Shown one piece after another: positions 1 to 7,960 of a DNA stretch of 64,000 nt. The translations under genes and the position numbers were made by a program. The number at the start of each line of letters is the position of its first letter. Position 1 is the stretch's first letter. Source of the stretch: Collinsella sp. GTDB taxonomy: Bacteria > Actinomycetota > Coriobacteriia > Coriobacteriales > Coriobacteriaceae. The DNA lies in the NCBI GenBank assembly GCA_018378775.1, contig JAGZWV010000005.1, forward strand, positions 1 through 64,000, written 5' to 3'. The notes under the pieces are model-generated. The model was given only the letters and a program-made list of their open reading frames with translations, was not told the origin of the DNA and made no database searches.

Positions 1-198
1 GATCCGGTCCGACCGGGCCGCGCGGCAAGGAGATATATTGCCAGACCGCGAAGCCCTGTGGGACGTCAATTCCACTCTTCACAAGTCCTACACAACATAT
101 TGCTTTCTATAGGTAATAGAAAGACTGGTGTGGATCTTCCGCACGTATCAGATGATGACCCTTTGGTTCAGGAATATATAGAGATCGGTCACCTGTAA
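1..198 (+). CDS. possible C-terminal fragment of an unknown protein, cut by the window edge
   Basis: A reading frame is open from base 1 to a TAA at 196-198, giving about 65 residues with no stop. The last 29 residues are acidic and hydrophobic and end in EYIEIGHL, which looks more protein-like than the arginine-rich first half. The stretch is more AT-rich than the neighbouring genes, so an open frame of this length is mildly informative. I do not recognise the family. It may equally be chance; nothing else is visible in the first 245 bases. Confidence 0.22.
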   Translation, partial: DPVRPGRAARRYIARPRSPVGRQFHSSQVLHNILLSIGNRKTGVDLPHVSDDDPLVQEYIEIGHL

Positions 199-245
199 GT
201 GTTTATCTACCCGCGCTTTTAGCAATGTAGACCAGCGCTTTCGAT

Positions 246-283
246 AAAAAAAGAGGGAGCGCCGCGCACAACGCGACACTCCC
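246..283 (-). terminator. intrinsic terminator of infC-rpmI-rplT
   Basis: Read on the minus strand, a 12-bp stem (arms 255-266 and 272-283, two G-U/mismatch positions) with a 5-base loop is followed by a run of seven T. It lies 22 bases beyond the rplT stop codon and closes the operon. Confidence 0.85.
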
Positions 284-304
284 CTAGCGATTCAAGAGAA
301 CCTA

Positions 305-664
305 TTAGGCCTCGAGAGCCTTCTTGGCGATGGTAGCCAGCTCGTTGAAGGACTCGATGTCCTCGTAAGCCATCTGAGCCAGGACCTTGCGGTCGAGCTC
401 GATGCCGGCAACCTTCAGGCCGTGCATGAACTGAGAGTAAGAGATGTCGTTCAGACGAGCAGCAGCGTTGATACGAGTGATCCAGAGAGAACGGATCTCG
501 CGCTTCTTGTTGCGGCGATCACGATACTGATACTGCAGGGAGTGCTGGACCTGCTCTTTAGCATGCTTGTAAGTACGCGAAGCGGCACCGTAGTAACCCT
601 TCGCACGGTGCATAACGGTACGGCGCTTCTTCTTGGCGGCAACAGCGCGCTTAATACGTGCCAT
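305..664 (-). CDS. rplT: 50S ribosomal protein L20
   Basis: This 119-residue protein is the primary 23S rRNA-binding protein L20, needed early in large-subunit assembly. It has the family's usual length, the very basic N-terminus (MARIKRAVAAKKKRR) and the typical GYYGAASRTYKHA and INAAARLNDISYS segments. An AGGAG site lies about 10 bases before the ATG. It is the last gene of infC-rpmI-rplT, 46 bases after rpmI. In many bacteria L20 represses its own operon by binding the leader RNA; the hairpin before infC would be the place for that here, which is inference. Confidence 0.98.
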   Translation of the reverse strand: MARIKRAVAAKKKRRTVMHRAKGYYGAASRTYKHAKEQVQHSLQYQYRDRRNKKREIRSLWITRINAAARLNDISYSQFMHGLKVAGIELDRKVLAQMAYEDIESFNELATIAKKALEA

Positions 665-710
665 GTTCTATCAACTCCTAGACGGTAAAACGAAAAACGG
701 GAACGCGAAC

Positions 711-902
711 TTAGGCGAGACGCGACTTGATGACCTTGCGGTCGGCAGCGGCGATCTCGGTCTCCTGACGGAAGCCACGCTTACGCTTGGTGGACTTCTT
801 GCTCAGGATGTGGCTCTTGAAAGCCTTGGCGCGCATAAGCTTGCCGGTACCAGTCTTGCGGAAACGCTTCTTGGTGCCGCTGTGGGACTTCATCTTAGGC
901 AT
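711..902 (-). CDS. rpmI: 50S ribosomal protein L35
   Basis: This 63-residue protein is L35 of the large ribosomal subunit. It begins MPKMKSHSGTKKRFRKTGTG, the hallmark N-terminus of the family, and is lysine/arginine rich throughout. Length matches the family (about 64). It sits between infC and rplT on the same strand, the conserved order in nearly all bacteria, with an AGGAG site before the ATG. Nothing unusual is seen. Confidence 0.98.
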   Translation of the reverse strand: MPKMKSHSGTKKRFRKTGTGKLMRAKAFKSHILSKKSTKRKRGFRQETEIAAADRKVIKSRLA

Positions 903-934
903 GAAATACTCCTTAATCGGTTACAGAACACTAG

Positions 935-1489
935 TTACTTGGTATCGCTTGCCGCTTTATCCTCATCGAAGGCGCCCTTAATCGGGGCGAGCAGCATAAG
1001 CATGTTACGGCCTTCCATTTTAGGCTTGGACTCGACCGTAGCGTAAGGCTTGAGATCCTCGGCGAGACGCTCGAGAACGTTAAGGCCCTGCTCCGGGTGA
1101 GCCATCTCACGGCCGCGGAACATGATGGTGATCTTAACGCGTGCGCCCTTCTTGAGGAAACGCAGAACGTGGCCCTTCTTGGTCTCGTAGTCGCCAACGT
1201 CGATCTTGGGTCGGAACTTCATTTCCTTGACCTCGACCTTGGACTGGTTCTTACGAGCAGCCTTGGCCTTCATGGCCTGCTGGTACTTGAACTTACCGTA
1301 GTCCATGACCTTGCAGACCGGCGGCTCCGCGTTGGGAGCGATCTCGACCAGGTCGAGACCCTGATCGTCGGCGACGCGCTGGGCATCGCGGATGGCGAAC
1401 AGGCCGAGCTGAGAGCCATCGACGCCAATCAAACGGCACGAAGATGCAGTAATCTCGTCGTTGATGCGGGTGTCATCAGACTTAGCTAT
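935..1489 (-). CDS. infC: translation initiation factor IF-3, probable AUA start codon
   Basis: IF-3 binds the 30S subunit, prevents 50S joining and rejects poor start codons and wrong initiator tRNAs. The N-domain (RINDEI, SQLGLF), linker and C-domain (GDYETKKGHVLRFL, RGREMAHPEQG) are intact. An in-frame ATG exists at 1502-1504, but the strong GGAGG ribosome site lies inside the first codons that ATG would use, and no site precedes it. Eight bases after GGAGG is ATA (1487-1489), which gives the usual family N-terminus (M)AKSDDTRINDEI and 184 residues. E. coli infC uses AUU, through which IF-3 represses itself; AUA would fit the same logic. If translation starts at the ATG, the protein gains five residues. 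The start is inferred; the gene identity is certain. Confidence 0.95.
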   Translation of the reverse strand: MAKSDDTRINDEITASSCRLIGVDGSQLGLFAIRDAQRVADDQGLDLVEIAPNAEPPVCKVMDYGKFKYQQAMKAKAARKNQSKVEVKEMKFRPKIDVGDYETKKGHVLRFLKKGARVKITIMFRGREMAHPEQGLNVLERLAEDLKPYATVESKPKMEGRNMLMLLAPIKGAFDEDKAASDTK

Positions 1490-1508
1490 TTTCCCTACCT
1501 CCATTCAT

Positions 1509-1543
1509 AAAAAAATAACCCGGCGCTTCTCAGCAACCAGGTC
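1509..1543 (-). promoter_or_regulatory. terminator-like attenuator directly before infC
   Basis: On the minus strand GACCTGG (1537-1543) pairs with CCGGGTT (1517-1523), with two G-U pairs, around an inner stem TGCT/AGCG and a GAGA loop, followed by TTATTTTTTT. This is an intrinsic terminator ending five bases before the first ATG of infC. A terminator between promoter and first gene implies attenuation. L20-controlled attenuation of this operon is known in Bacillus subtilis; the ligand here is inferred. Confidence 0.7.
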
Positions 1544-1706
1544 GTACACATAGACATCCTCGATTTGAGGAAGAGAATCTAATTTGTATGACCAGTCAGC
1601 TGCTCATTGGCGCCAAAAGGTGGGAACCCTCGGGTTCCTCTTTAGGGCATTGCGGGAACAACGCCTTGCGAATAATAACACGTACAGCGCGTTATCACAT
1701 TACGTA
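1544..1706 (-). other. infC leader / promoter region
   Basis: This stretch lies upstream of infC and holds no convincing gene. On the minus strand it contains a perfect 7-bp hairpin GGAACCC-GA-GGGTTCC (1623-1638) and a small CCTC/GAGG hairpin (1556-1568) before the attenuator. These may be anti-terminator or protein-binding parts of a long leader. A TATTAT hexamer on the minus strand near 1675 is a possible -10, but no good -35 accompanies it. Confidence 0.4.
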
Positions 1707-1774
1707 CACGAAAAAGGGGCCTTGACCCCCTTGAACGCTCGTTTGCATGTATGGTGCCCGAGGCGAGACTCGAA
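1707..1774. repeat. partial duplicate of tRNA-Leu 3' end plus its terminator
   Basis: This 68-base segment is nearly identical to 1890-1958: the A-run and G/C terminator stem, a spacer, and then TGGTGCCCGAGGCGAGACTC, the 3' CCA, acceptor and T-arm of the tRNA-Leu at 1936-2022. The copy ends inside the T-arm, so it is not a functional tRNA. Such a duplicated tRNA 3' end resembles the attachment-site repeat left by integrase-driven elements, or a small tandem duplication. Confidence 0.85.
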
Positions 1775-1889
1775 GGGCCTTCGCTTCGCGAAGCCCCGGG
1801 CTTCGGGCGCGTGGCGCCCTCGCCACGCTCCGCTACAGACAGGCCACAGGCCTGTTTGCTTAACGCTTCGCGCGCTCACGCGAGTTCGG
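1775..1889. other. palindrome-rich spacer between the two tRNA-end copies
   Basis: The 115 bases between the repeat copies encode nothing recognisable. They contain several perfect small inverted repeats: CTTCGCGAAG, GCGTGGCG-CCCT-CGCCACGC and ACAGGCC-ACA-GGCCTGT. It may be the scar of an element or a palindromic intergenic repeat. Confidence 0.5.
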
Positions 1890-1893
1890 CACG

Positions 1894-1914
1894 AAAAAGG
1901 GGGCCGCAACCCCC
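1894..1914 (-). terminator. terminator of tRNA-Leu
   Basis: On the minus strand GGGGG-TTGCGG-CCCCC is followed by five T, starting 22 bases past the tRNA 3' end. Confidence 0.7.
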
Positions 1915-1935
1915 TTGAACGCTCACTTGCATGTA

Positions 1936-2022
1936 TGGTGCCCGAGGCGAGACTCGAACTCGCACGTTGTTGCCAACGGTGGATTTTGAGTCCACTGCGT
2001 CTGCCAATTCCGCCACTCGGGC
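1936..2022 (-). tRNA. tRNA-Leu, anticodon CAA
   Basis: The minus strand folds as a class II tRNA of 87 bases. The acceptor GCCCGAG pairs with CTCGGGC, discriminator A and an encoded CCA follow. The anticodon stem GTGGA/TCCAC holds loop CTCAAAA, so the anticodon is CAA (codon UUG). The long variable arm CGTTGGCAACAACG and T-loop GTTCGAGTC are typical of tRNA-Leu. It lies 40 bases after the end of the transglutaminase gene and has its own terminator. Its 3' end is partly duplicated at 1707-1774. Confidence 0.95.
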
Positions 2023-2061
2023 ACGCAATGCGTGAGTTAGTTTATCACAGCTTTCTACCGA

Positions 2062-3495
2062 TTAGTCCGAAAATGGAACTTCGAGCATTTCGATGAGTTC
2101 GACCGTGCGTAGCATCTCGCGCTGACGGCATCCGCGACCGTCGACCGAAGCCTCACCCATCTGGTTATCGTAAGGGTCCTCGCGCATGCCGTCGAAAGAG
2201 GGCTCAAACTCTGCCTGGAATCGATTGTTGGCCACCATACGCCATGGGTCGAGATTGCCAAAGTAGTGACGGCGGCGCCACTCCTCCCCCATCCTGTGAG
2301 CAGAAGATCCAAATGACACGTCGGCGTTGAGCCAACCGGTCTGCGGCGTATAGAACTCTGCCCAGTCGTGCGACCCCACCGAATCGGGCGCAACGTACAG
2401 GCCGCTCTGCCAACGGGCAGGCACGCCCGCGATACGGCACATGGTGATAAACGTGAGCGCCATAACGCCGCAATCGCCGCGGAGCGAATGCGCGCAGTCA
2501 TCGGCAATAGATCCCAAAAGCAAGTACGGCGGCTGATAGCGATAGTCGATATGCTGCGTCAGATAATCATAGATAGCACGAGCGCGATCGAGCGGATCCT
2601 CGAGTCCGTCAACAACACCGGCCGTCAGCTGCTGCAGATACGGCGTGAATGCAATGTGCGGACGGTCCTCGGAAATATCCTCGGGCAGAGGCGCGTCCAT
2701 ACGCGGATGAACCGGAAGTGTGCCACCGTAGACATCACAATAAGCAGCATCGATGTGATAACGATAAGTCACCGAGAATGAGCGCTCACTCGAAGAAGAC
2801 CACGAGGCGGTACGCGCCGAAGCGTTCGCGGGAGCAACAGCACCCTCCGGCGTCATGTCGAGAATCTCGACCCGAGACTGCTGACGGCAGGCAGCCGCGA
2901 CGGGAAGCCAAGCGCAAACGGTCTCTCCCTCCAGAGCGCCGGGGACAGACACGGACGCTTTAAGCGTAATGACGCGAGCCAATCCGTTTTGTGACTCCAT
3001 CTCCTTGAGCATCTCGTCGCGCAGTGCTATTCCGTCCGTAGAATCGGGACGCATGCCGGGGACCTCTTTGGGATATACGCGAAGCGAATCGAGGAAGTTG
3101 TCGAGAACGAACAGCTCGCCATCGATAAAGCGCCAGTCAATACGCTTACGGTCAATCAGATCGTCAAACTGCTCCTCGGTAAACTCAGGCCACTCCTCGC
3201 GAATCATCGCAATAGCTCGATCGCGCGACACCGAAAAATGAAGCGGCGTCTCAAGCATGCGATACCGCTCGGCACGAACGCAGGCAGCAAGCGAGGGATC
3301 GGGATCTTGGGCAAGTAGGCGGTCGCAAGCCTCAATAGCCTGCGAAAGATACCCCGCGTCCTTTAAACGCAGAATCTCGGGTGGCAAGCCAACATCTAGA
3401 AAACGGAAGTCATCATTGCAAACATCAACAGAGCAACCAACAGGACCCTCGTCAATAACCTTCCCATCCGAAGGCAGCACATTAATAACAGCCAT
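2062..3495 (-). CDS. transglutaminase-like cysteine protease-fold protein
   Basis: The C-terminal third is a transglutaminase-like core. Counting from the chosen start, the catalytic triad is Cys342 in GDCGVM, His376 in SHDWAEF and Asp392 in LNADVSFG, preceded by an ARAIYDYLTQHIDYRY segment. Such proteins are usually peptidases or cross-linking enzymes; the N-terminal 250 residues are not recognised and no signal peptide or membrane segment is seen, so it is probably cytoplasmic. The start is ATG 3493-3495 (MAVINVLPSDG), with GGAG six bases upstream, giving 477 residues; the longer open frame runs back into a large hairpin and has no ribosome site. Substrate and role are unknown. Confidence 0.8.
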   Translation of the reverse strand: MAVINVLPSDGKVIDEGPVGCSVDVCNDDFRFLDVGLPPEILRLKDAGYLSQAIEACDRLLAQDPDPSLAACVRAERYRMLETPLHFSVSRDRAIAMIREEWPEFTEEQFDDLIDRKRIDWRFIDGELFVLDNFLDSLRVYPKEVPGMRPDSTDGIALRDEMLKEMESQNGLARVITLKASVSVPGALEGETVCAWLPVAAACRQQSRVEILDMTPEGAVAPANASARTASWSSSSERSFSVTYRYHIDAAYCDVYGGTLPVHPRMDAPLPEDISEDRPHIAFTPYLQQLTAGVVDGLEDPLDRARAIYDYLTQHIDYRYQPPYLLLGSIADDCAHSLRGDCGVMALTFITMCRIAGVPARWQSGLYVAPDSVGSHDWAEFYTPQTGWLNADVSFGSSAHRMGEEWRRRHYFGNLDPWRMVANNRFQAEFEPSFDGMREDPYDNQMGEASVDGRGCRQREMLRTVELIEMLEVPFSD

Positions 3496-3636
3496 ACCAA
3501 ACTCCAAGTCATTAGAACTCTTGAAGTCCATTGTAGCGAGATAAAAAGAAAGCCCCAATAAAGGAACCCTCAACACCGATAAACGGTACCTATAAAAAAT
3601 GAATTCAGCCCAGTAACCCTGTGGCGAGTTAACGAA

Positions 3637-3729
3637 GGAGGCCCCGTTCACCCGAAGCTTTTCCCATTGCGCGACTTCTGGCAAAGCCAGGTGAGCGCAA
3701 GGGAAAAGCGTAGGGTGAACGGGGCCTCC
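3637..3729. repeat. 93-bp intergenic palindrome after fba
   Basis: A 17-bp perfect outer stem (GGAGGCCCCGTTCACCC with its complement) continues through GCTTTTCCC/GGGAAAAGC and TTGCGC/GCGCAA to an inner CTGGC-AAA-GCCAG hairpin. It lies 22 bases beyond the fba stop on the minus strand, with no T-run on either side, so it is not a classical terminator. It may be a palindromic repeat element or an mRNA-stabilising structure. Confidence 0.8.
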
Positions 3730-3751
3730 GACGGGAAAGTTAAACCGCTAC

Positions 3752-4618
3752 TTACGCCTTGTTGACGGAGCCAAACTCCTCCATGAGCTCCTTGGTGCGG
3801 GCAACGATGTTGTCGCGACCAGGCTTGAGGAGCTTGCGGGGGTCAAAGCCCTTGCCCTGCTGATCCTTGCCAGCCTCGATATACTCGCGAACGCCCTTGG
3901 CGAAGACGAGCTGCAGATCGGTGTTGACGTTGATCTTGGAGATACCCAGGGAGATGGCCTTCTTGATCTGATCCTCGGGGATGCCGGTACCACCGTGCAG
4001 AACGAGGGGCAGGTCGCCGGTCTGAGCCTTGATCTCGCCCAGACGCTCGAAGGAAAGGCCAGCCCAGTCGGCGGGATACACGCCGTGGATGTTGCCGATA
4101 CCGCAGGCGAGGAAGTCGACGCCCAGGTCAGCAATCTGCTTGCACTCAGCGGGGTCAGCGAGCTCGCCGTTGGAGGTCACGCCGTCCTCGGTGCCGCCGA
4201 TGCCGCCGACCTCGGCCTCGATGGACATGCCCTTGGAGTGGGCAAGCTCAACGAGCTCCTTGGTGCGGTCGAGGTTAAGCTGGAAGGTCTCCTCGTGAGA
4301 GCCGTCATACATGATGGACGTGAAGCCGGCCTCGATGCACTTGAAGCAGTCCTCGTAAGAACCGTGATCGAGGTGAAGGGCGACGGGGACGGTAACGCCC
4401 GTGGCCTCGACGGCAGCCTTGACCATGTCGGCGCAGACCTTGAAACCGCCCATCCACTTAGCGGCACCAGCGGTGCACTGAAGGATCAGCGGAGACTTGG
4501 CCTCCTCGGCGGCCTGGAGAATAGCCAGGGTCCACTCGAGGTTGTTGGTGTTGAAGGCACCGAGAGCGTACTTGCCGGCCTCGGCCTTCTTGAGCATGTC
4601 TGCTGCGTTGACGAGCAT
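3752..4618 (-). CDS. fba: class II fructose-1,6-bisphosphate aldolase
   Basis: This zinc enzyme splits fructose 1,6-bisphosphate into dihydroxyacetone phosphate and glyceraldehyde 3-phosphate in glycolysis and runs in reverse in gluconeogenesis. It is 288 residues, usual for the short class II group. Visible are the catalytic/zinc motif HLDHGS (Asp84, His85), the SIMYDGSH loop, EAEVGGIGG, NIHGVY and the phosphate-binding HGGTGIP near residue 210. The start is ATG 4616-4618, behind AGGAGG at nine bases; a longer frame to 4885 only crosses the intergenic region. A tagatose-bisphosphate aldolase is possible but no tagatose genes are near. It appears monocistronic. Confidence 0.95.
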   Translation of the reverse strand: MLVNAADMLKKAEAGKYALGAFNTNNLEWTLAILQAAEEAKSPLILQCTAGAAKWMGGFKVCADMVKAAVEATGVTVPVALHLDHGSYEDCFKCIEAGFTSIMYDGSHEETFQLNLDRTKELVELAHSKGMSIEAEVGGIGGTEDGVTSNGELADPAECKQIADLGVDFLACGIGNIHGVYPADWAGLSFERLGEIKAQTGDLPLVLHGGTGIPEDQIKKAISLGISKINVNTDLQLVFAKGVREYIEAGKDQQGKGFDPRKLLKPGRDNIVARTKELMEEFGSVNKA

Positions 4619-4812
4619 AAAAGAAACCTCCTGTAAGGTTGCTCCGATAACGCCTGAGATTTTACCACGACATACCCGAGCATAAACGTTCGTTTGTTCA
4701 CGAATACCATCCGATTGGACAAATTTTGACCGTTTGCCCCACAGAATCGACCCACTGGGGAAAATAGCTTGACGATTGAGCGGTCTTCGTGGTTCGAAAG
4801 ACGGCTTCGAGC

Positions 4813-5496
4813 CTACATCTGCATAAACGGGTTCTGCATAAGTTCGCGCGCCATCGTGGTCGAATCGCCATGGCCCGTCAAGCAAACGGTATCGGGCGGA
4901 AGCGTCTTGGCAAGTTTGGAGAGCGAGCGCATAATCGCCGCCTCGTCACCGCCGGAAAGATCGGTACGACCGTGACTGCCCGGGAAAAGCGTGTCGCCCA
5001 CAAAGGCGATGTTCCCCTGCTCGGTCGCGGCGAACAGGACGATGCCGCCCGGCGTATGCCCCGGCGTCTCGATCACCTGCAGACAGACGTCGCCCACCTC
5101 GATTGTATCGCCCTCGGCAAGCAAGCGCGTCGGCTCACCCGGATCGGGCGTCTCGATACCCCACATGGCGCGCTGCTCCTCGATATTTGCGCGAGGTACC
5201 GTCACGTCCTTAGCGCACAACTCATATAGTGCGCTGTCGCCAACGACAGCTCGAACCCCGGCAACCCCGCCAACATGGTCGGCATGACCGTGCGTGCAGA
5301 CAGAGCCGAGTACGCGCACCTCGGGATGCGCGGTGCGGATATGCTCCACAAGACGCTCGCCCTCCCACGCCGGATCGACGATTAAGCACTCGTCATTCGA
5401 AATCACGGCGTAGCTGTTGGTCTGAATCGGGCCGTTGACGAGTGTCTCAATCGAAGCCGCACCTCGGGGTGTCAGGTCCAAAGTCATATCGCCCAT
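4813..5496 (-). CDS. MBL-fold metallohydrolase (glyoxalase II-like)
   Basis: This 227-residue protein has the metallo-beta-lactamase fold signature THGHADHVGG near residue 72, a later ETPGHTPGG histidine, AFVGDTLF aspartate and LTGHGDSTT histidine, the full set of metal ligands. Family members of this size are hydroxyacylglutathione-hydrolase-like thioesterases or persulfide dioxygenases; the exact substrate cannot be read. ATG 5494-5496 is preferred because GGAGG lies eight bases upstream, whereas the ATG two codons earlier is only two bases from it. It follows rel, separated by a hairpin, as the last gene of recJ-rel-MBL. Confidence 0.85.
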   Translation of the reverse strand: MGDMTLDLTPRGAASIETLVNGPIQTNSYAVISNDECLIVDPAWEGERLVEHIRTAHPEVRVLGSVCTHGHADHVGGVAGVRAVVGDSALYELCAKDVTVPRANIEEQRAMWGIETPDPGEPTRLLAEGDTIEVGDVCLQVIETPGHTPGGIVLFAATEQGNIAFVGDTLFPGSHGRTDLSGGDEAAIMRSLSKLAKTLPPDTVCLTGHGDSTTMARELMQNPFMQM

Positions 5497-5520
5497 GCGC
5501 ATACCCTCCTTCTAAAATAC

Positions 5521-5548
5521 GTTCGAGGCACCAAACGATGCCTCGAAC
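5521..5548 (-). terminator. hairpin between rel and the MBL gene
   Basis: A perfect 10-bp stem (GTTCGAGGCA and its complement) with an 8-base loop is followed on the minus strand by GTATTTTAG. The T-run is short, so it is probably a partial terminator that lowers expression of the downstream MBL gene. Confidence 0.55.
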
Positions 5549-5584
5549 GTAACCAATATCTATGATGCTGAGAGGCTCTCGCAC

Positions 5585-7945
5585 CTACACACGGCGTTTG
5601 AGCTGAGCTCCGCCTTCGCCGGGCATAAGACGGCGAGCGTCGTAGACCGAATCGACACTGCTGATGGAAGCCAGCAGCGGATCCAGACCGCTCGCGTCCG
5701 AGATCTCGACCATGAAGCGCAGGGTTGCAATACCCTCGCGGTTGGTCGATGTGGCGGCAGAAAGGATATTGCCGCCCGCATCGCCAATGGCAATGGTGAC
5801 ATCCTTGAGCAGGCCCATGCGGTCCAGGCACTCGACCACGATCTCGACCTGGAAGAGGGTGTCGGCAGCGCCGTCCCACTCCACATCGATCATGCGCTCG
5901 GGATGTTCCATAAGACCCTTGACGTTGGGGCAGTTGGCGCGATGCACCGAAACGCCACGACCGCGCGTGATGAAGCCGACGATGTCGTCACCCGTCACGG
6001 GGTTGCAGCAATGAGCCAGACGGACCAGCAGGCCGCTGTTGCTCTCGCCCTTGACGATAATGCCGTTACTGGCGCTCTTGCCGCGCTTTTGCGGCTTGCG
6101 GTTGGAGCCGCGAGCGGGCTGCTTCACGACCTCGGCGATAGCCTCGGCCTTGGTGAGCTGTTCCTCGGGCTTGGGGTCCAAGATTTGCTCGACCTTATTG
6201 CCCACAGCGCGCGGGGCAACCTTGCCGGCGCCGACGGCGGCAAACAGGTCCTCGAGCTGCTTGAAGTTAAACTGCTCCGCCACGGCGTTGAGTGCACGCG
6301 TCGAACGCGGCGTAGAAATGCCATAGCCACGCTTACGCAGGTCCTTGGCCAGCATATCGCGACCGGCGGCAGCGTCGTCGTCCTTGGTCGCAGCGGCAAA
6401 ATAGCGGCGGATCTTTGACTTGGCGGAAGGTGTCTTAACGATCTTGAGCCAATCGCGCGACGGCTTGGAACTCTTGTTAGTCAGGATTTCAACGCGGTCG
6501 CCCGTCTTGATCTCGTGCGTGAGCGGAGCCACCGCACCGTTGATTTTGGCGCCGACGCAATGGTTTCCCACCTCGGTATGAACGGCATAGGCAAAGTCGA
6601 GCGGCGTGGAGCCAGCACGAAGCGCCATGACCTCGCCTTTGGGCGTGAAGACAAAGATCTCCTGATCGAACAGATCGACCTTCAGCGAGTGCAGGTATTC
6701 CTTGGCATCGGTAATCTCGTCGGAAGCCGCCCAATCGAGCGAATGCTTGAGCCAGTTGATCTGGTCGTCCAAACGTTGAGCGTCATTGGTCTTGGAAGCA
6801 GACGATCCGCCCGACTTCTTATATAGCCAGTGGGCGGCAATGCCGTACTCGGCCTGCTCATGCATCTCGTAGGTTCGAATCTGAATCTCGAGCGGACGAG
6901 CCGTAGGGCCGATGACCGTCGTGTGGAGCGACTGGTAGTTATTGACCTTGGGCATGGCGATATAGTCTTTAAAGCGACCAGGCATGGGGTGCCACAGCGT
7001 ATGCACCGCACCGAGCGTGGAGTAGCAATCGCGCACCGAATGGGTAATTACGCGCAGCGCCACCAGGTCGTAGATCTCGGAGAACTCCTTGCCCTTGCGC
7101 TTCATCTTTTGGTAGATGGACCAATAGTGCTTGGAGCGGCCGTTGATCTGGAAGTCCTCCAGACCAATGCGGTTGAGCTCATCGGTAAGCGTCTTGATGG
7201 TCTCGGCAAGGTAGCGCTCGCGGACCTCGCGCGACTCAGCCACCATGCGCGCGATGCGCTGGTAGGCATCGGGCTCCAGGTAGAAGAAGGACAGGTCCTC
7301 GAGCTCCCACTTAATAGAGCTCATGCCCAGGCGGTCGGCCAAGGGCGCGTACACGTCCATGGTCTCGCGAGCCTTAAACAGGCGACGATCCTCGCGCAGG
7401 GCTGCCAGCGTTCGCATGTTGTGCAGACGGTCGGCAAGTTTAACGATGATGACGCGAATGTCCTTGGACATGGCGAGGAACATCTTGCGCAGCGTGAGCG
7501 CCTGCTTCTCGTCCATGCTGTCGACTTCGATGTTGGTGAGCTTGGTCACGCCATCGACGAGCTCGGCCACCGTATCGCCAAACAGGCCGGAAACATCGGC
7601 AAGAGAAGTCTCGGTATCCTCGACGGTATCGTGCAGCAGCGCGGCGCACACCACATCGCAGTCCATCTTGAGATCGGCCAAAATGATGGCAACCTCGACG
7701 GGATGGTTAATGTACATCTCGCCCGAGCGGCGCTTTTGGTTGCAGTGCTTCTCGGCGGCAAAGCAGTAGGCCTGCTCAACCTTAGAAAAGTCGTCCTCAT
7801 TCATATATTTGAGGCACAGGCGCTCCAGCTTGTCGTAGCTGTCCGCCATAATCTCGGGCGGCAGCTCATCGGCATGCTTATAGTGCTCCATCTCCGAAAA
7901 CGGCTGGAGGGTGGAATCATGGGCGGTACGGGCTGCGGCATCCAT
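5585..7945 (-). CDS. rel: bifunctional (p)ppGpp synthetase/hydrolase, Rel/SpoT family
   Basis: This 786-residue enzyme makes and degrades the alarmone (p)ppGpp in the stringent response. Domain order is full length: HD hydrolase (residues about 60-210, with His81 in INHPVEVA, HD at 105-106 in LLHDTVED, and KLADRLHNMRT), synthetase (about 250-390, with RSKHYWSIYQKM and QSLHTTVIGP), TGS (about 430-495, FTPKGEV), a zinc-finger/linker with HCCNPVTGDDI, and a C-terminal ACT domain (about 710-786). The intact HD motif indicates hydrolase activity. It starts 15 bases after the recJ stop, so the two are probably cotranscribed. Confidence 0.95.
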   Translation of the reverse strand: MDAAARTAHDSTLQPFSEMEHYKHADELPPEIMADSYDKLERLCLKYMNEDDFSKVEQAYCFAAEKHCNQKRRSGEMYINHPVEVAIILADLKMDCDVVCAALLHDTVEDTETSLADVSGLFGDTVAELVDGVTKLTNIEVDSMDEKQALTLRKMFLAMSKDIRVIIVKLADRLHNMRTLAALREDRRLFKARETMDVYAPLADRLGMSSIKWELEDLSFFYLEPDAYQRIARMVAESREVRERYLAETIKTLTDELNRIGLEDFQINGRSKHYWSIYQKMKRKGKEFSEIYDLVALRVITHSVRDCYSTLGAVHTLWHPMPGRFKDYIAMPKVNNYQSLHTTVIGPTARPLEIQIRTYEMHEQAEYGIAAHWLYKKSGGSSASKTNDAQRLDDQINWLKHSLDWAASDEITDAKEYLHSLKVDLFDQEIFVFTPKGEVMALRAGSTPLDFAYAVHTEVGNHCVGAKINGAVAPLTHEIKTGDRVEILTNKSSKPSRDWLKIVKTPSAKSKIRRYFAAATKDDDAAAGRDMLAKDLRKRGYGISTPRSTRALNAVAEQFNFKQLEDLFAAVGAGKVAPRAVGNKVEQILDPKPEEQLTKAEAIAEVVKQPARGSNRKPQKRGKSASNGIIVKGESNSGLLVRLAHCCNPVTGDDIVGFITRGRGVSVHRANCPNVKGLMEHPERMIDVEWDGAADTLFQVEIVVECLDRMGLLKDVTIAIGDAGGNILSAATSTNREGIATLRFMVEISDASGLDPLLASISSVDSVYDARRLMPGEGGAQLKRRV

Positions 7946-7960
7946 CGAGGTCCCCTTCCC

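Noticed and set aside
1584..2096. 170-codon frame covering the tRNA-Leu and its duplicate
   Set aside because: It runs through a tRNA, terminators and repeats and cannot be a normal gene.
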